Counted from the first letter of the stretch, positions 8,818 through 17,518 are shown. The stretch: DNA of 64,000 nt from Streptomyces diastatochromogenes (GCA_026913215.1 JAPTYK010000002.1:124001-188000); one strand, 5' to 3'. Numbers and translations are program-made. Notes: a model not told the origin generated them from the sequence alone.

Positions 8818-9747
8818 TTGGCGACTGAGAGAACCGCGGCCATCCGCCCCGCGATCGATGCCGCGCTGGTCGGGCGCCTGGTCGATACGCAGTTCCCGCA
8901 GTGGGCCGCTCTGCCCCTGGAACTGCTCGATCCGGCCGGCTCCGACCATGTGATCTACCGCTTGGGCGAGGAGCTGTCCGTCCGGCTGCCCCGCCATATC
9001 GGCGCCATCGGGCAGGCCAGGAAAGAGTTCGAGTGGCTGCCCCGGCTCGCCCCGCACCTGCCACTGGCTGTCCCGGTGCCGGTGGGGATGGGGGAGCCCG
9101 ACTTCGGCTATCCGTGGCCGTGGGCGGTGTCCTGCTGGTTGGACGGCGAAGTGGCGACCGCCGAGGCACTGGCCGATTCGTCCGAGGCAGCCGTCGAACT
9201 GGCCGGGTTCCTGGCCGCCCTTCAGCGGTTCGAGCCCGAGAAGAACCCGGCCCTGGGCAACCCGGCCCGAGGCAACCCGGCCCTGGGCGTCGGCGAGGAT
9301 CTCACCGTCCGGCCGCTGGTCGCACGGGATCGGGCGACACGGGCCGCCATCGCGGAGGTCGGCGGCGCGTTCGACGCTGCGGCCATGACCGAGCTGTGGG
9401 ACGCGGCGATCAACGCCCCCGGATGGGATGGTCCTCCGGTCTGGTTCCACGGCGACTTCCATACCGGCAACCTGCTGACTGTCGACGGCCGCCTCAGCGC
9501 AGTCATCGACTTCGGCGGGCTCGGCATCGGCGACCCGGCCTGCGACCTGACGATCGCCTTCACCCTGATGTCGACTCGGAGCCGGGCCCTCTTCCGCGCC
9601 GCGCTCGGCGTGGACGACGCCACCTGGATCCGGGGCCGCGGCTGGGCACTGGCCACGGCCCTCAACGCCTACACCCACTACGCCGCCGTCAACCCCCGGG
9701 TCGCCGCACAGACCACCCGTCAGATCACCGAGGCCCTCATCGGCTAG
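8818..9747 (+). CDS. Aminoglycoside phosphotransferase (APH)-family kinase
   Basis: About 309 residues. A TTG at 8818 is preferred because CAGGAG lies 6 bases upstream; the TTG at 8812 would abut it. Features are the ATP-lobe segment LSVRLPRH, the catalytic loop WFHGDFHTGNLL near residue 210 (HxDxxxxN) and IDFGGLGIGDPACDL (metal-binding DFG equivalent), all diagnostic of the APH fold. Residues ~143-157 contain a short NPALGNPARGNPALG repeat encoded by 15-bp units, which is unusual. The substrate is not predictable; such orphan APH proteins phosphorylate antibiotics, sugars or other small molecules. The upstream neighbour is an IS21 relic. Confidence 0.88.
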   Translation: MATERTAAIRPAIDAALVGRLVDTQFPQWAALPLELLDPAGSDHVIYRLGEELSVRLPRHIGAIGQARKEFEWLPRLAPHLPLAVPVPVGMGEPDFGYPWPWAVSCWLDGEVATAEALADSSEAAVELAGFLAALQRFEPEKNPALGNPARGNPALGVGEDLTVRPLVARDRATRAAIAEVGGAFDAAAMTELWDAAINAPGWDGPPVWFHGDFHTGNLLTVDGRLSAVIDFGGLGIGDPACDLTIAFTLMSTRSRALFRAALGVDDATWIRGRGWALATALNAYTHYAAVNPRVAAQTTRQITEALIG

Positions 9748-9759
9748 GAGCGTGTCCCA

Positions 9760-9880
9760 GTAACGGGCGGCAAGCAGCTCCGCAACGGCGCCGACGTGAA
9801 GGCAACCGATCCCTTCGGCCGCCTGTGGGTCATCCAGTGCAAGCACCACAAGGCCAGTCTGGCGGGCGCCGCCGTCGCGC
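9760..9880 (+). pseudogene. Restriction endonuclease-like (Mrr-type) fragment
   Basis: A short frame encodes GKQLRNGADVKATDPFGR followed by LWVIQCKHH. This corresponds to the catalytic core of Mrr-type endonucleases (GADV..., then a (D/E)xK-like VIQCKH strand). About 40 residues survive. The sequence then runs into an unrelated open frame, so it is a relic. Confidence 0.5.
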
Positions 9881-9945
9881 CTTCGGGTCCTGACCGCAGC
9901 CGTCAGCACACCGTTCGTGCCCAGGAGACCACGGAGCGCGTCTTC

Positions 9946-10221
9946 ATGTGGAAGGCCATCCTGGAGACCAGTGACCAGTGGTCCACCGCCGACGCCTTCG
10001 AGTACGGCTACGCGCCCTGGCTCGTCACCGAGGCCTGCGCTGGCGATGCCGGCCCGGACATCCACGACGCTGGCCCGGACGTCCACGACGCCGGCCCAGA
10101 CGTCCACAACGCCGGCCTCCTCGTAGCCCACCACCTGATCGGACCCGGCCACCAACTCGTCACCAGCGACTACATGATCGGCCAACTCGCTGCGTACGCC
10201 GGGACCCCGGTGCTGGAATAG
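9946..10221 (+). CDS. Hypothetical protein with GPDVHDA repeats
   Basis: 91 residues from an ATG at 9946 with CAGGAG upstream at a long distance. I do not recognise a family. The middle contains three 7-residue repeats (GPDIHDA, GPDVHDA, GPDVHNA) encoded by 21-bp units at about 10047-10112. The flanking parts (AFEYGYAPWLVTEAC and LVTSDYMIGQLAAY) have normal globular composition. The gene ends 5 bp before the flavoprotein start, so the two are probably co-transcribed. Confidence 0.5.
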   Translation: MWKAILETSDQWSTADAFEYGYAPWLVTEACAGDAGPDIHDAGPDVHDAGPDVHNAGLLVAHHLIGPGHQLVTSDYMIGQLAAYAGTPVLE

Positions 10222-10225
10222 CCCC

Positions 10226-11140
10226 ATGGCCGACACGCTGTACGACACCGACCTGATCATCATCGGCGGCGGCCCGGCCGGCTGCGCCGCTGCCCGCATG
10301 GCCGCCAGCGTCGGCATGCGCTCGATCCTGATCGAGCCGGACCGGCTGTGCCGCAACCTCTACCGGATCCCGGCCTTGAACAACGTCCTCGGCGGCTACA
10401 CCAGCGGCCCCGAGCTCGCCGACTCCATCGTCGCGGAGCTGAAGAACACGGAGCTGTGCCGCCTCGAACTCGGCCGACACGTCACCGAGCTCCGCGCCGA
10501 CGACGACCGGGTGACCATCACAGTGGACACCGGCACCCGTCTCACCGCCCCGTACGCCATCGTCGCCACCGGCGTCGGCCCCCTCCAGCCCCGCGACACC
10601 TCCTGGATCACCGCCCCCAGCGGCCTGACCCCGCCCCCGCTCTGGCAGGCCGAGACGGACGACGCCGAGGGCCGCACCCTCCTCGTCCTCGGCGGAGACC
10701 GCCCGATCGGCACCTTCCTGCGCGCCCACCCGACCACCGAGACCCGCCTGCTGGTGGCGTACCCGGCGGCCGACGCGTACAAGATCGAAGAGATCCGGGA
10801 GGACCCCCGAGTCGTGCTCCTCCCCGTCGAGCACCTGACGCTGAGCTGTGGGGAAGGCGCCTCGGTGTCAGCGGAAGCAGCGGGCCAGGGCGGCGCCCGG
10901 CAGACGATCAACGCAGATGCCGTCTACCTCAGCATTGGAAACGCGCCGACCGCCCCGCCCGGTGACCTGACCCGCGACGCGGACGGCTACTGCCCGCCTG
11001 CCGATCAGCACCCCCGCGTCATCGTGGCCGGTGACCTCCGCTCCGCCCGCTACCAAAGGATCATGACCGCCATGGGCTCCGGCAGCGAGGCCGCATTGCG
11101 CGCCTACTACGCGGCCAGGGAACTGCTCACCGAGGGCTGA
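10226..11140 (+). CDS. FAD-dependent oxidoreductase, thioredoxin-reductase-like fold
   Basis: 304 residues. N-terminal DLIIIGGGPAGCAAARMA is the FAD Rossmann motif (GxGxxG), and a late VIVAGDLRSARYQRIMTAMGSGSEAA segment matches the second FAD-binding region of thioredoxin-reductase-like flavoproteins. The redox CxxC pair of true thioredoxin reductases is absent. The protein therefore belongs with ferredoxin/flavodoxin-type or orphan reductases of this fold, as often found with Streptomyces specialised metabolism. The central NAD(P) motif (LLVLGGDRPIG) is degenerate. It probably forms a transcription unit with the small upstream gene. Confidence 0.85.
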   Translation: MADTLYDTDLIIIGGGPAGCAAARMAASVGMRSILIEPDRLCRNLYRIPALNNVLGGYTSGPELADSIVAELKNTELCRLELGRHVTELRADDDRVTITVDTGTRLTAPYAIVATGVGPLQPRDTSWITAPSGLTPPPLWQAETDDAEGRTLLVLGGDRPIGTFLRAHPTTETRLLVAYPAADAYKIEEIREDPRVVLLPVEHLTLSCGEGASVSAEAAGQGGARQTINADAVYLSIGNAPTAPPGDLTRDADGYCPPADQHPRVIVAGDLRSARYQRIMTAMGSGSEAALRAYYAARELLTEG

Positions 11141-11449
11141 GACCACGTCGGCCTGATCCGACGGCTATGGCACTCAGAAGGGAAGAGCCTCGCTGATCGT
11201 TTCAGAGTGAGTGAGTGAGTGAGTGAGTGAGTGAATGAGTCGGGTGTTGTGTTCGACGATCTTGGTCGTCGACGGGGCTTGAGTGTAGGACTGGACCGAG
11301 GCCGGTATCCGGCCACGCCTGTACGAACGAGGCGCCGACCTCTGCCACGGGCTGCTCGAACTGGCCAGCAGCCTTCGAGGGCCCGTTCCGTAAAACATGC
11401 CTCGCAAGCAGCTGGCGAGGTCTTCTACCAGCTCAACAATCCCCGTGCG
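11141..11449. other. Intergenic region without supported gene
   Basis: About 310 bp between two convergent genes. Apart from the GAGT array I see no coding signal or strong hairpin. Confidence 0.5.
11205..11234 (+). repeat. GAGT tetranucleotide tandem repeat
   Basis: About seven uninterrupted GAGT units just downstream of the flavoprotein gene, followed by one variant GAATGAGT. They are not in a gene. Confidence 0.9.
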
Positions 11450-11956
11450 TCAAGGGAACGGGTGCAGGCGCTGGCTCGGACCAGGAGGGGCGAAACTCAC
11501 CCCGTTCTCGTCGAGTGCGTTGAACACGGTCACGCGACCCGTCTCGAAGGCGAAACTGATGTCGACGTTTCCCTGAGCGACGTCCCTACCAGTCCATTCG
11601 AGCAGTTCGGCCCCCACGAGCGGCAGTCCCCGCAGAGCCTGCAACCCGGGAAAAGGTTCGGGCCGCCACTGGAGGTCGAAGCCGGGCCACCGGACTGGAC
11701 GGGCGGGGTCGACCGTGTTCCACGTCAAGGAGAGATCGCCCAGCTTCTGGTAGTTGATTTCGACTTGCTGGCCATCGAAGTCGAACAGCACCGGGCAGTC
11801 GCAGAACCACTCGTCATCCCTGAGGTCCCAGACCATCCAGACGCGCGTGAGCACCCGGCCGGCAAGATCCCGCAGACGATGCCCATGTTCCTGTACGACG
11901 CCATCGCGGCTGTCCAACCATGCCGGTCGGTAGCCCGCGATGCCGAAATCGAACAT
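11450..11956 (-). CDS. Conserved hypothetical protein (GYRPAW...WNTVDP type)
   Basis: About 168 residues from the ATG at 11954-11956. The frame stays open upstream into sequence that looks like a methyltransferase remnant, so I stop at the first natural N-terminus (FGIAGYRPAWLD). Characteristic segments are VWMVWDLRDDEWF, CPVLFDFDGQQVEINYQKL, LSLTWNTVDP and VTVFNALDENG. This is a recurrent single-domain Streptomyces protein of unknown function, reminiscent of small immunity proteins. The Shine-Dalgarno sequence is weak. Confidence 0.65.
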   Translation of the reverse strand: MFDFGIAGYRPAWLDSRDGVVQEHGHRLRDLAGRVLTRVWMVWDLRDDEWFCDCPVLFDFDGQQVEINYQKLGDLSLTWNTVDPARPVRWPGFDLQWRPEPFPGLQALRGLPLVGAELLEWTGRDVAQGNVDISFAFETGRVTVFNALDENGVSFAPPGPSQRLHPFP

Positions 11957-11988
11957 GACGTCATCTTGCCAGAGGCGCCCTCCTCGGA

Positions 11989-12303
11989 TCAGAACGGCCC
12001 CGAGCGGCGACGTGCGCCCGCTGCGCGTGCTCGAGATCGACGAGGAGTTCGGGGAGGCGTCCACGGCGTCGATCCGGGCCGGGCGTGGTGCACGGCATGG
12101 TGCACGGCGAGGTGGGCGGCATGACGGGCGGCGCCGGCGCCGAGGCCGGCCAGGGTCTTGCCGGTGAGATCGCCGAGGACTTCCGGGCCCGGCCCGTCGT
12201 TCTGGCTCCAGGACAAGCGGAAGGAGTCGGGGACGGTGTAGTCCTGCTGGGCGCGGATACGTCCGTAGCGGTGCCGTAGGGCTGTGGTCGTCGCCCGCGT
12301 CAC
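11989..12303 (-). pseudogene. N-terminal fragment of a SAM-dependent methyltransferase
   Basis: From a GTG at 12301-12303 the frame reads ALRHRYGRIRAQQDYTVPDSF, then VLGDLTGKTLAGLGAGAARHAAHLA. This is the start of a class I methyltransferase, with motif I in the position of VLDLGSGxGRHA. About 65 residues are recognisable. The remainder of the catalytic domain is replaced by unrelated sequence before the next gene, so it is a 3'-truncated relic. Its GTG overlaps the TGA of the upstream frame (12300-12302). Confidence 0.5.
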
Positions 12304-12764
12304 CCTGGCGGCATCGCGTAGGAGTGGCTGTCGGTTCGGGAGAAAGCCGCTCGGGTGTGCCTCAGGGGGCCCAGACCGTGAGTCCGAGCCCCGAGGCTGT
12401 CACGTGAGAGGTCACTGCGAGTTGTTGCCAGGGGAGTAAGGGCCGCAGGTGCTGGAGTCCTCCCACAGGGGAGGTCCACCTCCCAGCCGGTGCGGGCGAC
12501 GAGGTCGGCGCTCTTCATGACCGATCCGTCGTTCTTCATCTCGACCTTGGGAACGTGATGGAGGAAGAGCCCGGCGTCGTACTGGTCACACAGCCCGGCG
12601 TAGGCGACGGTGTCGAGGATGACCGTGTGGACGCCGATGCCCACGAGCTTGCTCGGGGCGAGGCCCAGGCCCTCGCCCCGGTGGTTCATCGCGGTGAGCA
12701 GGTAGGCGTAGCCCTGGCCGAGGGCGCGGGCCGCCATGACGGAGTCGTACGGGTAGACCCGCAT
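12300..12764 (-). CDS. Unrecognised protein, possibly degraded
   Basis: 154 residues from the ATG at 12762-12764. The first ~100 residues (VYPYDSVMAARALGQGYAYL, TAMNHRGEGLGLAPSKLVGI, HVPKVEMKNDGSVMKSADLV) have a natural globular composition. The last ~50 are Arg/Thr/Pro-rich and look like out-of-frame read-through. Just upstream, a duplicated GAGAAGCAG word allows an alternative frame (PTDLWEKQ), so the true N-terminus may have been lost by a frameshift. I do not recognise the family. Confidence 0.4.
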   Translation of the reverse strand: MRVYPYDSVMAARALGQGYAYLLTAMNHRGEGLGLAPSKLVGIGVHTVILDTVAYAGLCDQYDAGLFLHHVPKVEMKNDGSVMKSADLVARTGWEVDLPCGRTPAPAALTPLATTRSDLSRDSLGARTHGLGPLRHTRAAFSRTDSHSYAMPPG

Positions 12765-13203
12765 CAGCAGGCCGACCTGCTTCTCCCCTGCTTCTCCCAG
12801 AGATCGGTCGGCAGGATGGCGCGGGGGAGCGGGCGGGGTCGGTCACACCAGAAGAGGCGGTACCACGGTGCGGGAGCGGCTCCAGGTGGTCTCACGCTAC
12901 CTCCGGGACGCTACCGACGGTTGCTGGCGGCAGCCTGACGTGCGTATACGCATATGCATACGCACAAGGCGCGAACTCGCACTCCCCTACGATGCGGCCG
13001 ACTGCCCCGCGACATCGACCGTGCGAAGCACGACGGCTGTCGCCGAGGCACCGCGCTGTCCCACCCCAGCAGCGCGCAACACAAGATCCGCGACACCGCC
13101 CTTCGCGATCCGCGCCCATCACCTGAACTGACCAGCAGCCCCCACGGACAGAGCCCGTTGCCAGAACCCGTACGCGAACCCGTAACGGGGACGCTTCAAC
13201 AGC
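12765..13203. other. Intergenic region with one short palindrome
   Basis: About 440 bp without a convincing gene. Several short frames exist on both strands but lack motifs and ribosome-binding sites. It contains the palindrome listed at 12940-12965. Confidence 0.45.
12940..12965. promoter_or_regulatory. Palindromic, locally AT-richer site (possible operator)
   Basis: GTGCGTAT and ATACGCAC form 8-bp inverted arms around a 10-base centre that itself contains CATATG. This AT-rich patch stands out from its GC-rich surroundings. It lies between a minus-strand frame ending at 12764 and plus-strand sequence. No bound regulator is identified. Confidence 0.35.
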
Positions 13204-13524
13204 TCACAGACCGGCGATGTCCCTGACCTTCTTGAGCGCGGAATCGAGCCTGTCCACCACAGCGTTGCGCTGCGTCACGCGCGCCGCCCGCTCTGCCGGC
13301 ACCAGTCGCGCGGCAACTTGTACGGCATAGGTGTCCGGGTCACCGAACGCCGTCCGAGGGTGCTCCCCGGTATCCGCGCAGTGCGCCGTGACCTCCTTGA
13401 CCGCCTGGAGTACTACCGCCCGGTCCACGCCCGGCTGCATGGCCAGCCGCACCTGGAAACGCGCCATCCACTTCTCGCGGTCCTTCTCCTCCGCCGCGTC
13501 CGCCCTCTGGTCCTTCTTCGTCAC
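13204..13524 (-). CDS. Small HAAS-like regulatory protein
   Basis: 106 residues from an ATG at 13522-13524. A helical, charged protein with AVKEVTAHCADTGEHPRTAFGDPDTYAVQVA. The E-x-x-x-H...D-x-G-x-x-P-x-x-x-F-G-x-P-x-x-Y-A pattern is that of the HAAS/DUF1700-type signalling helix bundle found at the N-terminus of actinobacterial permeases and next to PadR regulators. Here it stands alone with no membrane segment or PadR gene beside it. The role is unknown. Confidence 0.6.
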   Translation of the reverse strand: MTKKDQRADAAEEKDREKWMARFQVRLAMQPGVDRAVVLQAVKEVTAHCADTGEHPRTAFGDPDTYAVQVAARLVPAERAARVTQRNAVVDRLDSALKKVRDIAGL

Positions 13525-13717
13525 GTGCTCTCCTGGGGTGATCGGCAGCTGTCCGCCATGGAGTCAGACGCGGGGGCTTCGGCAGGGGTTGCGCGGACGA
13601 GCCTCAAGTGACTGCGGAACCGGCGAGCCCGCGGCGGCGACCGAGGTGCCGGTCGGCTCGGCGAGCCGCAGGCAGGGCCTGTTCCCTGGGGCGTACGCCC
13701 GACGCAGCGATCCAATC

Positions 13718-13850
13718 TGATCAAAAAAGATCAATTAGTGAGTCGACCTGACAGGTATAGGTCATGTGATGAATCATCAAAAAAGCTGTGAATAGCATGA
13801 GTTGAAGGCTGATGCAAAGACATGACAGGTCAGTTCTCTCCGAGAGGCGG
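13718..13850 (+). promoter_or_regulatory. AT-rich upstream region of the YVTN gene with repeats
   Basis: Unusually AT-rich for this window. It contains the inverted repeat TGATC-AAAAAA-GATCA (13718-13733) and two copies of TGACAGGT (13749-13756 and 13823-13830). The latter lie 74 bp apart and end about 25 bp upstream of the start codon at 13856. Probable promoter and operator region for the secreted beta-propeller gene. Exact promoter boxes cannot be assigned. Confidence 0.45.
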
Positions 13851-13855
13851 AGCTC

Positions 13856-15709
13856 ATGGCATTCACGATCCACAGACCTCATGTACGGGGCAGAGCACTG
13901 CACCGCTTATGGCGAGGCGCAGCCGCGGCGCTGGCCGCCGCGCTGCTCAGCGCCGTCGGGATCGTGCTTCCCGCAGGGCCGGCGCACGCGGCGGGGCCGG
14001 GGCAGTTGGTCTACGTCTCCAATGCCGGTGCGGGGACGGTGAGCGCGGTCGACTCGGCGACCGGGTCGACGGTGGCCACCATCCAGGTCGGCAGCGCGCC
14101 GACGGGCGTGGCGCTTACGCCGGACGGCTCTCAGGTGTGGGTGGCCAACGGCGCCAGCGACTCGGTCTCGGTGATCGACACCGCGACCAACTCCGTCGCC
14201 GCCACCGTCCCTGTGGGGCGTACGCCCCAGTCGGTGGCCATCTCCCCGGACGGGGGGCGGGTGTACGTGGTGCGTACGGCCGACTCCGGCGGGGTCGACG
14301 TGATCGACACGTCCTCCCTGGCGGTCATCGCGACCATCACGGCCGGCAGCTTCCCGGACATCGCCGCCCTGTCCCCGGACGGCAGCCGGCTCTACGTCGG
14401 GAACTTCTCCAGCAAAACGGTGTCGGTGATCGACACCGCCACCAACACCGTCACCGCCACCGTCCCCGTGGGGAACGCGGCCGGGCTGGCGGTCAGCCCC
14501 GACGGCGCTCACGTCTATGTCGCCGACTACAACGACTACCGCCTCTCGGTGATCGACACCGCCACCAACACCGTCACGGCGACCATTCCCGTCGGCAGCC
14601 TGCCGCAGAACGTGGCCGTCGCACCGGACGGGGGATTCGTCTACGTCGCCAACCGGGGAGGCAACTCCGTCTCCGTCGTGGACACGGCGACCAACACCGT
14701 CGTCGCCACGATCCCGACCGGCGCGGGGACGAGCGGCGTGCTGGCCGACCCTGACGGCACCCGTGTGTACGCCACCAACACCTTCGTCAACACCATGTCG
14801 GTGATCGACACCGCGACGCTCACGGTCACCGCCACCGTCCCCACCGGTTCCCGCCCCTGGGGCCTGGCGATGGGCAAGACCGTACTGCCCACCATCACCT
14901 CCATCACCCCGGACCACGGCCCGGCCACGGGCGGCACCACCGTCACCCTGACCGGCAGCCACCTGACCGGCACCACCGCCGTCACCTTCGACGGCACCCC
15001 CGCCAGCGGCGTCACCGTGGTCGACGACACCACCGTCACCGCGACCGCCCCCGCCCACACACCCGGCACCGTCGGCATCGCGCTGACCGCCAAGGGCCGC
15101 ACCATCGCCGCCGGGACCTACACCTACCAGCAGCCCGCGCCCACGATCACCGCCGTCACCCCGGCTCAGGGCCCGGCCTCCGGCGGCACCACCGTCACCC
15201 TCACCGGCACCGGCTTCACCGGCGCGACCGCCGTCGCCTTCGGCACCATCCCGGCCTCCTCGTTCACTGTCGACAGCGACACGAAGATCACCGCCACAGC
15301 CCCCGCCACCACCACGGCCGGGCCGACCGACATCACCGTCACCACCCCCGCCGGCACCAGCACCACCAGCCCGGCCGACCGCTACACCTACACCCGCGAC
15401 ACCACGAAACTCACCGCCCAGCCAGTACTGCTCTCTCTCACCCCCGGACAGCTGAGCGTCAACCTCCACCTGTCAGCCACCCTCACCGACACCACCACCG
15501 GCAAGCCCGTCCCCGGCGCCACCGTCACCTTCAAGGTCGGCACCACCACCGTGTGCACCGCCACCACCAACGCCACCGGCACCGCCACCTGCACCGGCCC
15601 CTGCCCCGTCCTCACCGTCCTCCTCCACCTCGGCTACACCGCCACCTACAACGGCACCCCCACCCTGGAACCATCCACCGCCACCGCCGGCCTGATCCGC
15701 CTCGGCTGA
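13856..15709 (+). CDS. Secreted YVTN beta-propeller protein with IPT/TIG domains
   Basis: 617 residues from an ATG with GGCGGAG upstream. There is a twin-Arg-free signal peptide (residues 1-45, ending near AHAAGP). About seven YVTN-type propeller repeats follow (YVSNAGAGTVSAVD, VWVANGASDSVSVIDTATN, YVADYNDYRLSVIDTATN and so on, residues ~50-340). Two IPT/TIG domains come next (ITSITPDHGPATGGTTVTLT and ITAVTPAQGPASGGTTVTLT, ~345-510), then an Ig-like bacterial domain (GKPVPGATVTFKVG, ~530-610). Such proteins are extracellular and probably bind surfaces or other macromolecules. The second IPT domain closely resembles that of the PxKF protein at 58172-59263. It has its own terminator. Confidence 0.93.
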   Translation: MAFTIHRPHVRGRALHRLWRGAAAALAAALLSAVGIVLPAGPAHAAGPGQLVYVSNAGAGTVSAVDSATGSTVATIQVGSAPTGVALTPDGSQVWVANGASDSVSVIDTATNSVAATVPVGRTPQSVAISPDGGRVYVVRTADSGGVDVIDTSSLAVIATITAGSFPDIAALSPDGSRLYVGNFSSKTVSVIDTATNTVTATVPVGNAAGLAVSPDGAHVYVADYNDYRLSVIDTATNTVTATIPVGSLPQNVAVAPDGGFVYVANRGGNSVSVVDTATNTVVATIPTGAGTSGVLADPDGTRVYATNTFVNTMSVIDTATLTVTATVPTGSRPWGLAMGKTVLPTITSITPDHGPATGGTTVTLTGSHLTGTTAVTFDGTPASGVTVVDDTTVTATAPAHTPGTVGIALTAKGRTIAAGTYTYQQPAPTITAVTPAQGPASGGTTVTLTGTGFTGATAVAFGTIPASSFTVDSDTKITATAPATTTAGPTDITVTTPAGTSTTSPADRYTYTRDTTKLTAQPVLLSLTPGQLSVNLHLSATLTDTTTGKPVPGATVTFKVGTTTVCTATTNATGTATCTGPCPVLTVLLHLGYTATYNGTPTLEPSTATAGLIRLG

Positions 15710-15735
15710 CCGGCCCTCCCCCCCCACATACACAC

Positions 15736-15766
15736 GGGCCGGCGCCGAAACCCTCGGCGCCGGCCC
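15736..15766 (+). terminator. Hairpin terminator after the YVTN gene
   Basis: Perfect 13-bp arms (GGGCCGGCGCCGA / TCGGCGCCGGCCC) with a 5-base loop, about 25 bp after the stop codon. There is no long T-tract, as is common in high-GC genomes. Confidence 0.8.
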
Positions 15767-15842
15767 TCTCCGTTGCTCCTGCTCCCCCTGCTACCCCTGC
15801 TACGGGCACGGCTCGGCCGGCACTCGCACCCCAAGGCTGGGG

Positions 15843-16070
15843 AGACTGGAGCGTGGGCCATGCCCTAGCCGATCCGCAGCATTCGTACGCGGTGAATAGC
15901 CGGCCCGGTCCGTCGGTGTCGTAGCAGGAAACGACCAGCATCCCGTCGCGGCCGAAGAAGCCACACAGCCGACCGGCCTCGTGGTCGACGTCGCCCGAGA
16001 AGGCCCACGGTCATCCAGCCCCTTGTCGGTGACACCGTCCAGTACGTACAGCCTTCCGGCGAAGCTGCCC
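15843..16070 (-). other. Possible gene remnant
   Basis: A minus-strand frame contains GRLCGFFGRDGMLVVSCYDT and GPGRLFTAYECCGSARAW, which look like real protein. It has no start, changes frame upstream and runs out of coding composition downstream. The family is not recognised. Confidence 0.3.
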
Positions 16071-16282
16071 GCCGGTCCTGGTGCGGGAGGCCAGAACCAC
16101 TACCCCTGAACCAAGCCGGATGGTCTTGATCGGGTGCCCTGCGGACTGTGCGCGGACCGCCCGGGGCCGGCAGGAGCGAAGCCGTCCCACAGAGCCTGTC
16201 GGCTTCCGTCACGAGTTCAGCGGTTCCACCGAATCAGCAACCTCGGTTCGGGCGAGTGGGACCGGCCACGCCCGGTACGGCA

Positions 16283-16319
16283 GCAGGGCCCGGACCGCAT
16301 GTCGCGATCCGGGCCCTGC
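16283..16319 (-). terminator. Hairpin terminator after the DUF6243 gene
   Basis: Inverted repeat GCAGGGCCCGGA / TCCGGGCCCTGC with a 13-base loop, 32 bp past the stop codon of the minus-strand gene. Confidence 0.7.
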
Positions 16320-16350
16320 CCCATGGGTGCCGCCTTGCGGCGGCGCTGCG

Positions 16351-16566
16351 TCAGCTCTGTGCGGATGCGTCGCCCGCCTGCCCGGCGCCCTCGGCCGTGC
16401 CCGTCTTCTCACGCATCTTGCGTACCAGCTCCGCCTTCTTGTCCGCTGCGTTCTGCCGGTCGAGGTTGCGGTGCGGACCGTTGTTCTGCCGTTCGGCGCG
16501 GGACAGCCTCTTGCGCTGGCCGCCGCCCTGGCCCACGGGGTTGTTGATGTTCTTGCTGTCAGTCAC
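16351..16566 (-). CDS. DUF6243-family small protein
   Basis: 71 residues from an ATG at 16564-16566 preceded by GGGAGAACCC. The sequence begins MTDSKNINNPVGQGGGQRKR, then LSRAERQNNGPHRNLDRQ and a Lys/Arg-rich helix. This matches DUF6243, a short, basic, apparently disordered protein conserved in Streptomyces. Its function is unknown. It is transcribed alone and ends at a clear hairpin. Confidence 0.85.
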   Translation of the reverse strand: MTDSKNINNPVGQGGGQRKRLSRAERQNNGPHRNLDRQNAADKKAELVRKMREKTGTAEGAGQAGDASAQS

Positions 16567-16985
16567 GGGTTCTCCCGGTAATGATGTGAAGTGATCTATG
16601 GATTCGTCGGTGGGGGACAGGCGGCTACGTCGAAGAACGTCAGCAGAGGCCCGTCACGCTGTCACTCGGGAATCGGCGTCTGGAAGAACATGACAAAGAC
16701 GTTACCCGCTTCCGTCAGCCCCGCACGCCAACTTTTGCGCCGCCAGGCCTCGGCCGGGCCTTCGGCGAGCGCCCGGGGGTAGGTCCAGATGGACGTTACT
16801 GGGCCGCTGCGGGCGCTGTCAGTGGGCTCGAGCACACTCCCGGCAGGGGAGGCGGCCCACGTCACGGCCCTCGCCTCGCTCAAGATCCTCGCCCGACCCG
16901 TTGAAGCGCTGACTGCCGAGCGCACGCACGGCTCTGCGTGAAGCTCCGGACGACGAGGTCACTGTCCACCACCCCGGCCAGCGGG
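16567..16985. other. Intergenic region, no supported gene
   Basis: About 420 bp between the DUF6243 gene and the IS110 remnant. A minus-strand frame at 16662-16800 (IWTYPRALAEGPAEAWRRKS and following) could be a small remnant but has no recognisable family or start. Confidence 0.4.
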
Positions 16986-17310
16986 CGTTCTACGGAGTCG
17001 CCCGGACACCGCGGCCCAACGGCTGATCACGGCGGGAGGCAACCCCGAACGCATGCGGACCGAGGCTCCTTCGCCGCGCTCTGCGGGCCGAGCCAGCCCC
17101 CGCCTCCTACGGCAAAACCAACCGGCACCGCCTCTCACGAGGTGGCGACCGGGTAGCCAACGCCGCCTTCTGCCGCATTGCGCTGGTCCGCATATCAACA
17201 GACCCCTGCACCCGCGATTACGTGGCACGGCAAACCGGCGCCGGTCGCACGAAGAAGGAGCTCTCCGGCTCTTGAAGCGAGCCGTAGCCCGTGAGGTTTC
17301 CTGGCGTCTG
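16986..17310 (+). pseudogene. IS110-family transposase C-terminal remnant
   Basis: Plus-strand segments in successive frames give the conserved C-terminal domain of IS110 (DEDD) transposases: LITAGGNPERMRTEA, SFAALCG, HRLSRGGDRVANAAFCRIA, then STDPCTRDYVARQTGAGRTK. At least two frameshifts separate them and the catalytic N-terminal half is absent. It neighbours IS5 and ISL3 relics on the other strand. Confidence 0.7.
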
Positions 17311-17518
17311 CCCCCTTGGTCGCTCACCGTTCCTGCCATCGCCGACCTGTGACCTCTGCGGCAGTTCCGAGAACATCGCCCTCCCCGCTGCAGCACGTCA
17401 TGCTGGCGTCTGGCCGACCACCGTCTCCAGCTTCGAGCACAGGCTCCGCCGCCACGGCGAACTCGCCGGAGCCTACCGAGAGGGACTCGACGCGGCCTGA
17501 CCGTTCGGATCGGACGAC
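17311..17518 (+). other. Unrecognised C-terminal remnant
   Basis: A short plus-strand frame ending at 17500 encodes ARHAGVWPTTVSSFEHRLRR and GELAGAYREGLDAA. This reads like the end of a DNA-binding or recombinase-type protein. No start codon or family can be assigned. Confidence 0.3.

Noticed and set aside
8416..10356. 646-residue minus-strand open frame opposite the phosphotransferase
   Set aside because: Antisense shadow of the APH and neighbouring genes; its only real content is the IS21 relic below 8800.
12868..13131. Plus-strand ORF of 87 residues
   Set aside because: Arg/Thr-rich low-complexity product, no ribosome-binding site, and it runs through the palindrome at 12940.
13907..15469. 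Gly/Val-rich 520-residue minus-strand frame
   Set aside because: Antisense of the YVTN repeats; the repetitive composition explains its openness.
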